This document shows, in pieces, positions 1 through 9,700 of a DNA stretch of 64,000 nt (the first letter of the stretch is position 1; each line of letters opens with the position of its first letter). A program made the position numbers and the translations under genes. The notes beneath the pieces were generated by a model that made no database searches, had not been told where the DNA came from, and saw nothing but the letters and a program-made list of their open reading frames with translations. The stretch lies in assembly GCF_000002425.4 (NCBI RefSeq), contig NC_037275.1, positions 12,320,390-12,384,389 on the forward strand, read 5' to 3'. The stretch comes from Physcomitrium patens (Eukaryota; Streptophyta; Bryopsida; Funariales; Funariaceae).

Positions 1-373
1 CTGGCTAGAAAAATATAACCCTCGAATAGATTGGAATTCACGTAAACTTGACTTTTCCAAAAGCGTTATTAATAGTTCTACCAATCAAGTAAAAAATTAT
101 AAGTCTAGTATAGTAAAACCCGTACTGATAGGTGCGAAAGCATTTATACACGCAGCAAAAAAAGGATCAACTTTTGCTATTTATGCTGCACCTATTTTTG
201 AAAACGTAAAGACTTCAATTGGCATTCCAAGTCAATATCAGGAGTATTAAGACGTTTTTGAGAAAAAGAATGCAGATATTCTTCCTGAGCATCGCCCATA
301 TGATTGTTCAATCGACCTCAAGGAAGGAACTCAGCCACCATTTGGACCAATTTACAGTTTATCGCAAGATGAG

Positions 374-3136
374 ATGGCTGAACTCAAGACATATATTGAC
401 GAGAATTTAGCAAAGAATTTCATACGCCATTCAAAATCTCCAGCAGCAGCTCCAATTCTATTCGTAAAGAAAAAAGATGGATCTTTACGAATGTGTGTTG
501 ATTATCGAGGACTCAACAAGATCACAATCAAGAACAGGTATCCATTACCTTTGATATCAGGACTCCTTGACCAGTTGAATCAAGCTAAGATCTATACAAA
601 AATAGATCTAAGAGGAGCATATAATCTAGTACGGATCAAAAAAGGAGATGAATGGAAGACTGCGTTTCGAACTAGGTATGGACATTTCGAATATAATGTC
701 ATGCCCTTTGGACTCACGAATGCACCAGCTGCTTTTCAACATCTCATGAATGATGTATTTCGTGAATTCTTAGACAATTTTATCGTCTGCTATCTAGACG
801 ATATCCTGATCTATTCTAAGAACGTCGAAGAACATGAAATACATGTTCGTCAAGTATTACAAAAACTTAGAGATGCAGGATTGTACGCCAAGATGGAAAA
901 GTGTGTATTTCACACTACTCAAGTTGACTTTTTAGGATACATCATTTCAAATGATGGTCTCATGATGGATTCTAAGAAAGTCCAAACAATCATGGATTGG
1001 AAGATTCCAAGGACAGTAAGAGATGTCCAATGTTTCTTGGGATTTGCCAATTACTATCGGATCTTCATCAAAGATTTCTCACGAGTTGCAGCTCCACTTA
1101 CACGCTTGACTAGTAAAGATAAATTCCAATGGAATCAAGAAGCGGAAGCAGCATTTGAAGCCTTGAAGACATCGTTTGTCTCTGCACCAGTCTTATATCG
1201 TGTTGACTTTTCCAAGGCATTTTTTATGGAAACAGATGCATCAGATTTTGCCTTGGGTGCAGTTTTATCACAAATGGGAACAGATGACAAACTTCATCCG
1301 ATAGCTTTTCATTCAAGAAAATTCTCAGCAGTCGAGATCAATTATGAGATCCACGATAAAGAACTTCTTGCGATCATGGATTCCTTTCAAGAATGGCGTC
1401 ATTATCTAGAAGGCGCTTCTAGTCCAGTCACTGTGTATACAGATCACAAGAACCTCGAGTATTTCATGTCAACACGCGTGTTGAATTGTCGTCAAGCTCG
1501 TTGGAGTATGTCTTTGTCAAGATTCGAGTTCATTATCACTTATCGGCCAGGAAAACAACAAGGTTTGTCCGATGCATTGTCTAGACGTTCTTATTTTGCA
1601 CCAAAAGAAGGAGATGCAGCTTTTGAGCAACAAAGAACGGTCCTCTTGAAACCGGAGCAATTTCATCTCCGAGCAATGAAATCAACATTGACTGTTGATT
1701 CAACTTTTCTCAAGCAAATCCAGTCCAATATGTCCTTAGACCCTCTTGTTTATGATATCGAGAATAATTCTTCCAAGTCTCATGATCCTTCTAAGTTCGA
1801 GTTCAAGAATAATCTATTATATTTTGAAAGACGCCTATATGTTCCAGAAGGAGAAGCAAGTTTATGTGTTCTTCAAGCACGTCATGACTTTCCAGCAGCA
1901 TGGCACTTTGGATATAATAAGACTTTGGAACTCATATCAAGAGATTTTTGGTGGCCACAAATGTGGAAGTCAGTCAAAGACTTTGTACAATCATGTGATA
2001 TTTGTTCAAGATCAAAAATTCCTCGTCATCGACCTTACGGACTTCTTCAGCCATTACCTATATCAGAACAACCATGGTCTTCTGTTTCTATGGATTTCAT
2101 CACAGATCTTCCAAGCTCAAGATCTTATGATTCTATATTTCTGATAGTAGATCGTTTCACCAAGATGGCACATTTTGTGCCATGTACAAAATCTATCATA
2201 GGTGAAGAAACAGCTAAGCTTTTCATTGATAATATCTATCGCTATCATGGATTACCTAAAGATATCATATCGGATAGGGGAACTCAATTTGTGTCGAGAT
2301 TCTGGAGGACTCTTTTCAAGATTTTAAAAGTGGACATAAAGCTATCTTCAGCTTTCCATCCTCAAACTGATGGACAAACAGAGCGCGTAAACCAAGTCTT
2401 GGAGCAATATTTAAGGTGTACTATCAACTACCAACAAGATGATTGGACAACCCTTCTGCCATTGGCAGAGTTTGCTTATAATAATATGGTACATTCTTCC
2501 ACGCAACAAACACCTTTCTTTGCCAATTATGGCTATCATCCACGACTTGATACTTTTGATTTTTCAAAAGTTGATAATCATGCAGCAGAAGATATGGCAA
2601 ATCGGTTGTCAAAGTTATATGCAATAATGAAGACGCAATTGAAGGAAGCTCAAGAACGACAAAAGATAAACGCAGATCTATATCGTAAAGAGCAACCACA
2701 AATCAACGTGGGTGATAAGGTATGGCTACTCCGTCGCAATATCAAGACTACTCGACCTTGTGACAAGTTGGACTATCGTAGGCTTGGCCCTTTTTCTGTT
2801 TCTGAACAGATCAACCCAGTTGCATATCGGTTACATCTACCGGAGTCAATGAAGATCCATCCTGTATTTCACGTGTCTCTTCTTGAACCATATAAGACAG
2901 TGGATATACAAGGAAGAAGACAAATGCTACCGCCTCCTATAGAAGTAGATAATAATGAAGAATTTGAGGTGGAAGAGATATTAGACTCAAGGCGGCGCCG
3001 AAATAAGCTGGAATATCTTGTTCATTGGCGCGGATATGATATTAGTGAACGCACATGGGAGCCATCCAGGAATCTAGCAAATGCATCAGCTAAAGTCAAA
3101 GTTTTTCATCAACGACATCCATCAAAACCAAGATGA
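374..3136 (+). CDS. Chromovirus pol: RT, RNase H, integrase, chromodomain
   Basis: This long open frame of element A is the C-terminal part of the pol polyprotein. Reverse transcriptase fills roughly residues 20-230, with the catalytic YLDD box near nt 790-805. RNase H follows at about residues 270-400 (ETDAS and YTDHKN motifs). The integrase zinc-binding HHCC region is at about 500-550, and the catalytic core shows SMDFITDLP, SDRGTQFVS and QTDGQTERVNQ. The C-terminal chromodomain (about residues 865-915) has the aromatic pattern EYLVHWRGY followed by TWEP, as in domains that read methylated histone tails. The frame start is simply the first ATG in the visible open frame; in the intact family translation begins upstream in gag or protease. 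Confidence 0.93.
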   Translation: MAELKTYIDENLAKNFIRHSKSPAAAPILFVKKKDGSLRMCVDYRGLNKITIKNRYPLPLISGLLDQLNQAKIYTKIDLRGAYNLVRIKKGDEWKTAFRTRYGHFEYNVMPFGLTNAPAAFQHLMNDVFREFLDNFIVCYLDDILIYSKNVEEHEIHVRQVLQKLRDAGLYAKMEKCVFHTTQVDFLGYIISNDGLMMDSKKVQTIMDWKIPRTVRDVQCFLGFANYYRIFIKDFSRVAAPLTRLTSKDKFQWNQEAEAAFEALKTSFVSAPVLYRVDFSKAFFMETDASDFALGAVLSQMGTDDKLHPIAFHSRKFSAVEINYEIHDKELLAIMDSFQEWRHYLEGASSPVTVYTDHKNLEYFMSTRVLNCRQARWSMSLSRFEFIITYRPGKQQGLSDALSRRSYFAPKEGDAAFEQQRTVLLKPEQFHLRAMKSTLTVDSTFLKQIQSNMSLDPLVYDIENNSSKSHDPSKFEFKNNLLYFERRLYVPEGEASLCVLQARHDFPAAWHFGYNKTLELISRDFWWPQMWKSVKDFVQSCDICSRSKIPRHRPYGLLQPLPISEQPWSSVSMDFITDLPSSRSYDSIFLIVDRFTKMAHFVPCTKSIIGEETAKLFIDNIYRYHGLPKDIISDRGTQFVSRFWRTLFKILKVDIKLSSAFHPQTDGQTERVNQVLEQYLRCTINYQQDDWTTLLPLAEFAYNNMVHSSTQQTPFFANYGYHPRLDTFDFSKVDNHAAEDMANRLSKLYAIMKTQLKEAQERQKINADLYRKEQPQINVGDKVWLLRRNIKTTRPCDKLDYRRLGPFSVSEQINPVAYRLHLPESMKIHPVFHVSLLEPYKTVDIQGRRQMLPPPIEVDNNEEFEVEEILDSRRRRNKLEYLVHWRGYDISERTWEPSRNLANASAKVKVFHQRHPSKPR

Positions 3137-3230
3137 AAATCTCTCTTATAAAAGAGACAAGATTGAGGCAAGATAACATTCAATTTTTTATCCTTGTTTG
3201 TAACTTCTTTACATTTGTGACGCTAATTAG

Positions 3231-3653
3231 ATGGAGAGCCAACAACCAGCGGATTCAACTCAAGAACCTTCGTTTGCTGACCTGCCGGACGAGACATTAC
3301 GATTGTCACAACCTTCAAGACGACGTAATCGAGATGAAGATCTTCAAGAACGACATGTTCTTCCTCGAATAGATGGTGAGATACAACGCGTTTGGTATCA
3401 CGATTTGGGAAGGGACTCTCGATGTTTGGTGATTTCGCTAGAGGTAGGAACAACTCCTGATGGTGTTCCGAATATTCTATTGGAAGGAAGTTACGAAGGC
3501 CTCAACAATGATCAAATAAATGGGTGGTCTTCCCGCCCTGGTATGGGACACTACCGATGGTTGAGAGGCCCTATCAATCATCTTCGAAGAGAACAGAGAT
3601 CAGAGTATGTGGCGAATACAATTCGTCGCATCATAGATTTCCTCAACATATGA
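3231..3653 (+). CDS. Accessory ORF of element A, 140 residues, unknown function
   Basis: A separate open frame begins about 95 bp after the pol stop and ends about 40 bp before the 3' LTR. The product is polar and charged: an acidic and serine-rich N-terminal third, then a central part containing LLEGSYEGLNND, then an arginine-rich C-terminal helix-like tail. No signal peptide or membrane segment is seen, so it does not look like an envelope protein despite its env-like position. Related sequence lies in the same place in element B (about 26284-26705), in the 51-54 kb fossil (about 53276-53697) and on the minus strand near 46.4-46.8 kb. I do not recognise its family. Presence of the frame in several diverged copies suggests it was once under selection; that is inference. 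Confidence 0.7.
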   Translation: MESQQPADSTQEPSFADLPDETLRLSQPSRRRNRDEDLQERHVLPRIDGEIQRVWYHDLGRDSRCLVISLEVGTTPDGVPNILLEGSYEGLNNDQINGWSSRPGMGHYRWLRGPINHLRREQRSEYVANTIRRIIDFLNI

Positions 3654-3694
3654 TGACCGCTCCTCATGGAACTCGTCTCTAGAAGGGAGGATAA

Positions 3695-4246
3695 TGTCAC
3701 GGCCATAATCATGTAAGCTAATAATTACATATAGAAATAGGTAGAAGTAAGTAAAAATAGATAAAAATAAGTTAATTCTATAATATTTAATATAGAAGCT
3801 TCCTAGAAACTTCCTAGACACTGCTTTGACTTCATAGGTGTCTTTAATTGACTTTTTGGATTAGAAACGTGGTCAACAAGTTGGCCATGTGCCACACATG
3901 TTGTTAGCTTGAAGATCAAGCTAACTATGTGGCCCACACGTAGAAAAACTTGCCTTGTAAGTCAAGGCATGTGTCCTACAAAGTCAACATATATTGGAGG
4001 TCCTATAGAACGTCGCCACGTAGCCCCTAATTAGATAGTATATATAGAGACAAGAGTGAAGGCTTCTTCACTCTTGTCAACTCTTTTCTTGCTTCTAGTC
4101 CAGGTTCAAGAATCTTTAGTTTCTTGACTTGTGGTAATAGCTATTCCAATTTCCTTTTAATATACCTACTTGTTTATATTTTGACTTATTATATCGAGAT
4201 AGCCTTTTTGTGTATATTTTCCCTCATCGAATCTTTATCCTTGACA
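3695..4246 (+). repeat. 3' LTR of element A
   Basis: Starts TGTCACGG right after a purine-rich tract and ends CCTTGACA, about 552 bp. It contains inverted repeats at 3903-3925 (9-bp arms) and 3951-3969 (7-bp arms), a TATA-like box (TATATATA) around 4038-4047, and a 13-bp stem-loop at 4049-4078. The same layout recurs in both LTRs of element B. Confidence 0.88.
4049..4078 (+). promoter_or_regulatory. LTR stem-loop just downstream of TATA box
   Basis: Perfect inverted repeat with arms GACAAGAGTGAAG and CTTCACTCTTGTC around a 4-base loop, a few bases after the TATATATA box. The position predicts that it lies at or near the 5' end of the element transcript (start of R). The same structure is present in both LTRs of element B and in weakened form in other LTRs of the window. 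Confidence 0.6.
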
Positions 4247-6771
4247 GTAATGGTGCCACATTTGTAGTTCGGTCTCCTACTGCTCCCATTTGTACCGCAA
4301 TTGGTACTTCTGGCACTCCCGTGGCCATTGGTGTTATCACTGGTCTTCTTGCTATTTGAATTTGAATTTTTCTTTCTTTGGTTTTTCTTGGACCTGCAAT
4401 TCCTTTTTGTCGTTCCCATAGGATATTCCTTATGCATAATTGCTCCTGTCTTTCTTTCGCTTGTCGATTAATTCTTTAATAATCCTCCCCTTCATGATTA
4501 TCACTCATAATCTTTCATTCTTTTTGGCAAAATCAATACTGCCTTGAATTATAAATCACATATTTGTAATCCTAAAACTAGTTCTTTTCACGTTCTCATT
4601 CAACATATAATTCCATCGTCCATACAATCAATTTCTAACATTTCATATTGTTATCATTTCTCCGACAGTGGTGCCAAAATGTTGTTTTCATTGTATTCAA
4701 GCTTCAATATACCTAAGCAATTGAACTAATAGAGGTAGGTTCGAATACGGGAAAAGACTAATTATACGAATTGGGTCTGTTAGTGTCACAATTGACTGTA
4801 TTCTACCTATCTGAAATCAAGTATCAAACTACAAAACACCAAGGCTTACTACTTCCATCTTGATTCAACACTTAATCCATTCTACGACTATCAATTCAAT
4901 AATACTTCTCTCGATCACAATTCTTCATAAGCAAATAATAAAGAAAACAAAGAGGTAGCACCAAGCTTATCTCGGCTTACGACTCTCTTAGTCTGGCTCC
5001 GATCTCTCTTTCTTCAACCTCTTTATCCTACCAAAAAGATGATCCATCGGCCAGCGGATTCCAAAGGTTATGACCCTTTGAATTCTTAACCATTTATTCC
5101 ACTAACAACCTATTGTTACCAACTAAACTGCCTAACCATCAATCTAATTCTCAAGGTTATCAATAACTAACCAGTAACGTACCTATTCTACAGTTAAGTA
5201 AAAAATTAGTTTCTTGCAAAAAATTGCCTGAATTCTTTTTTTCTCGTAAGCAAAGTGCATACAACTTTTTTCTCAAAATAAGCTCTTTATTTGCATTTTG
5301 TACATCATACAATATCTGTAATTGTTTCCAAATAGCTTGTGGTTTAAGAATACCAATAACACAAGGAATAATAGATTATTGTATTATAGAAGTGATAATA
5401 CAATAAGCTCTAATATAATCTTGAATTATAGAGACTAATGTATTTGTCTTGGTTTGATCTTATTATATTGCGGTAGAGTTTGCAAGTGCACATATGTTGG
5501 TAGATGAATTTGTAGACTATTTAGTATTGATAGGAATAGATGCAGATGTTTCAATCAACTTCCACAAATTTTCTTACATCAATATCATGTGAATTCTATA
5601 GCTCCATAGCATGTAGTTAGATGCTCTCTCTAACTTCATATAATCATTGAAGTCTCTCATAAGTAGGTCCATAATTCTATATTGTAGATAGTATACACAA
5701 AGACAATACTAGAAAGAACAAACTTTCTCTATTTTCCTTGAATAATTCTGCCTATTCAAGAAATAAACAATTCTACAATATTCTCTCAAAAGCCTAGTTC
5801 TAATACCTTATTTATATTCAATTTGTATACTCTCAAGCATTGTACACATTTTATTGTGTGAAATAAAGGATACATTCACCTAAAATAGGTGTGAATTGGA
5901 TAATATAGAAACTAGATATGTTCATCTATTGAAAAAGGATGAAATCTTAATAATTAGATGGAATCCTAAGTAATGGATTGCTGTTGGTGCTGCCAACAAA
6001 TCCTAATGTTGGATGAATAGTGCCAATAACACTAAACAAGTGGAAATGATCCAACTTAAATATCCAAATATACCGATTTGCATATACAATCTCAAGAGAA
6101 CAGAGATAAGTTTAGTACAAAGACACAACACTCAAAAGACTTAAAACCTATCTATAGACATTCATGTGTTGACCTAATGAGAAACAAAATTCATTGGAGC
6201 CACAATGTCCTACTACAATCACTATCACTTTGCACACCACAAACACACCAACAAAACTAAGAGAATTAAATCTTAGAAAGGTTCCATGCCACACCATTTC
6301 ATACACAATATAATATCCCATTAAGATTTAATCCATGTATAAATTTCGAACATCTGTTTCAATTCATGACATCCTAAGAATCATCCTGAAAGCAACTAGA
6401 GTGAAATTTGTAGACTACCCATTAGAACAAAGCAGCGAATAATAGAAAAAATAAAAATGTAGAAACATGCTTTAATACAACCGGTCCTTAAACTCGCAGG
6501 TTTTCAAGCAGTGGTTTGTGTGAGTTAATGGGCTTGCAGTTCATTGACACGAATTCAAAGTTGGGATAAAACAGTTGCAAGGTTTTTTGAGGCAGCATGT
6601 TTACATTACATGTTTACATGGAGAAATAGAAATAATTTGTTCGTCCTCTAGGGAAAAAAATGTTATGTCATCTCCCAGAAATTCTTTAGATATTCTATTG
6701 ACGTTCAAAACAACATCTAGAACTTGTCAACTTCTAGACAAGTTAACTATCAGAGGCTTAAGTAATTGAGA
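4247..6771. other. Intergenic, AT-rich; 3' flank of the dynamin gene
   Basis: No coding region was recognised on either strand. The short open frames here lack coding character. The right end must hold the 3' untranslated region of the minus-strand dynamin gene, whose stop codon is at 6772. The stretch from 4250 to 6000 might contain old repeat remnants, but I could not assign them to a family. Confidence 0.5.
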
Positions 6772-9700
6772 TTAGGACATGCCTACATTTGCAGCAAAAG
6801 TATGTTCGATATGAAAGGACCTTATAGATTTCGAATATCTTGGTGAACCTAAGAGATCTGAGCTTATTTGAGATTCATCACAACCACCATCGATGAAGGC
6901 ATACAACGCTGGAGTAATCGCACCACATCTTGAAGAAAGAATGGGTAGTCCTGTTGAACCAAAGATGGAGGCAGATTGTGATGCCGCATGGAACTCTAAT
7001 GGAAGTTCTTCCAAGATCTGGCCACACATCCACAAACATCCAAAACTCATATTCTGCCGAATGCCCTACTTGCCTAAACAACAACCGTATCCAGGACCAG
7101 TGAAGGACCATTAGTTTGAAAAGCCTACATTTTAAGTTTCACCACATGACTTGAAACGAAACCAGTCAATTTCACAATGAACGGGAAACGTCGTCTGCAT
7201 GAAAATGAAACCATGAGGCTTTAAAAAGCTCTCATATGTTCTAATCAAAATTTAGTGGCCATGGGTTTTGACAAAGCATTCTGATTGGTGAAGACCCCAA
7301 TCAGAACTTTAAAATAGGATACAAATAAGTTGGATCTGGATAATGTCATTCAGACACAATTGTTAAAGAAAATCTGATATATCAAATTCTAAGCTACGTT
7401 TAATACTTTAAAAAATTAGCCTAAAGAAAAATTGTTGTATTGACTCCAAGAGTCAATAAAAATTGGTGTCCAATTCCTGCAACCAAAGCGGTAAAGGTCA
7501 GTCAGCAATGGCATGACATCCATCCACATGTCTGCCACACGGCTTGCCTATAATTTCAATCACATATCAAACGTGAAGGGTGATGTTACTAGTTCTAATC
7601 ACGAATAGCTACAGATCCTATCAATAAAACTACTGGACCAACAACATGGCCTGCATGGTAATTAAATCAAGCTGGAAAATAAAGCAAACCCAAAAAAAAA
7701 CAAAAAAACACAAACCCCACATGTTCCTTTCAAGGAGAAAATGAATTTATATCAATTCTATAGTTGGTTATTCGAAGATCGAAAAAACCTGATAGATCAT
7801 TTATATTATTTGCAAAACAAAATTATTGGAGAAAGCGGGAGAACTTAATACCCAGGCACCCTGCTGTAACACTCGTAAAATTTCTTTACAACGCTTCCTC
7901 TTGACTGCAATCTCTTCCTTTTCTTGGAGCACCTCTTCAAACAGATTCTCCCTAAAGGAGATTGTCACAACAACAGACTTTGATGTGAGACCAGAAATAT
8001 CCCAGCAGATATCAATAAACAACATCCATACAGAAAAACATGTATACGAATGAAATACAAAATGATTTAACCAAACACAAGTTCCCAGAATGTTAAATCA
8101 CCTGTACAACTTTCGAATAAATACACTATGCAGTTCCCTTTTCACGTGATTAACCTGTAGTCTCAACAAAACAAAGTACATGAAGCTTAAAAATTCGGCA
8201 AAGACGAAAAGTTGTCAAACCACGAAAAGGAAAACAGATAAATAAGTGCCTCCAAGTCTAACTCACAAACAGAGCTACAAAACTCAACACCAAAACATGC
8301 TTCTATTTTTAAAAAACCTGAAAACACTTTCTTGTAAATTGAAGTAACACTCTTGACACACACACACAAATAAACAAAAAAAAACACAAAAACAAAAAAA
8401 AAAACAGGAAGAGACAATGACAAACCAAGAAATGCATGATAGCTTTCGGCACCAAATCTTGAATGTTCTTCCGCACAATATCATAGTAGGACTTTAGTAA
8501 CAGCCGAGTGACAGCAATTTCCACGCTCTCCTGCTCGCCTTGAGCATCACTCGCTCTAAGAGTAGCTGGTGGCTGTTGGACATGCACAATCATGTCACAA
8601 CTCCACAACTCTATATGTTTCAATAAAAAACTGGTTCTACAACAGTGGTACTTGGGATAATTCTCAAGAATGCAAACAAACACCACCCTCCATAAAATTG
8701 GGTATTTCTCCACTTCATCGAACCAACGACTTGAACTTGCATACGACCACAAAAAATTGCAAATTCAAGGTAAAGACACCCACCTCACGCAGCTGAATGC
8801 CTGAAAAGGAAGGTTCTAATGAACCTTGTGCAAGTTCAGAATAGATTCGAACAGGTGCGTGCTCCTTACTGCTGCCATTCGCAGGTTGACGAGCTTCACT
8901 GCTAGAAAATATGGAGGATATTCCCCAGGCACTTCCAGATGTAGAACTACCTGGACCCGCAAGAAAAGAAATTTAACACCAGTACTTGCGATACTAGTGA
9001 TGTATTCCAACAGTGAATCTAATTCATAGATAGCGGTTCCCGAATCTACTATGTCGCAAGTTACTAACATAATCAAGCATTTCCATTCTGTAACATGGCT
9101 AGTAGTATCATGTCCTTAGCAGTATGCTAACACCTCAAGGACTCTTCACAATCAACAGGCAGTGGACGCTTTAAGTATACAAACACTTACTGGGAGTAGT
9201 AGCCTTCTCTTGAGGCACAGTTGAAGGCCTTGGTGTAGCCTGCACACCAAAACAAGAAGGATCTTTCTACTTACAGCGAACTGGTCCAACAGCAAAGATG
9301 CAGATCTCCACGAACTAAAGATTGGTCCACAGAACATACAATATGAGAATGACATACCTGTTCATTGGAAGCAAGTGATGCGGCATTAGTTCGAGCCAAG
9401 ATTGCACGTGCCTTGGCTTGCTTCTCTGGCAAGGACGGAGGCCGCTCCAAATCATGCAAATCCTACAGACCCATGATGGTAATACATGTAAACAATAAGG
9501 TCAGCTATTTCAGTTGTTAATTAAAGGAGTGAACCAAAAGACCGGCGAAAGATCTCAATATGATCCATTTCTGTGGTATTGAGATGCATTCAGTCAGATG
9601 GTGACATCATGATATGGCTGTCAGAATATAAACCAAAAGGGTCGAAATGTTTACAAAGAGCAACCTTAAGAACCAATGCCTTAGCACTCCGTTGCTGATT

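Larger units (their letters stand above)
1..4246 (+). mobile_element. Ty3/Gypsy chromovirus, 3' part (element A)
   Basis: An LTR retrotransposon copy that enters from the left edge of the window, so its 5' LTR, gag and most of the protease are not visible. From left to right one sees the end of the protease region, reverse transcriptase, RNase H, integrase, a chromodomain, a separate accessory reading frame, a purine-rich stretch (about 3680-3694) and the 3' LTR. The coding part is largely open, with about one visible break, which suggests a young copy. The chromodomain and the integrase type place it among chromoviruses, the Gypsy lineage whose integrase targets chromatin. It is treated here as a fossil; its age cannot be estimated because the 5' LTR lies outside the window. 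Confidence 0.95.

Noticed and set aside
1746-2144. Extra frames of 60-130 codons inside element A's pol
   Set aside because: They are shadows of the pol frame.
3231-3653. Accessory frame considered as an env gene
   Set aside because: No signal peptide, no hydrophobic fusion or anchor segment, and only 140 codons.
3790-3820. GAAnnTTC dyads in the LTRs of elements A and B considered as heat-shock elements
   Set aside because: Only two dyads at 11-bp rather than 10-bp period; too few units in register for a canonical heat-shock-factor site.
8309-8752. 147-codon minus-strand frame in the dynamin gene
   Set aside because: It is an exon (8572-8426) read through into both flanking introns; the real junctions are given in the gene entry.
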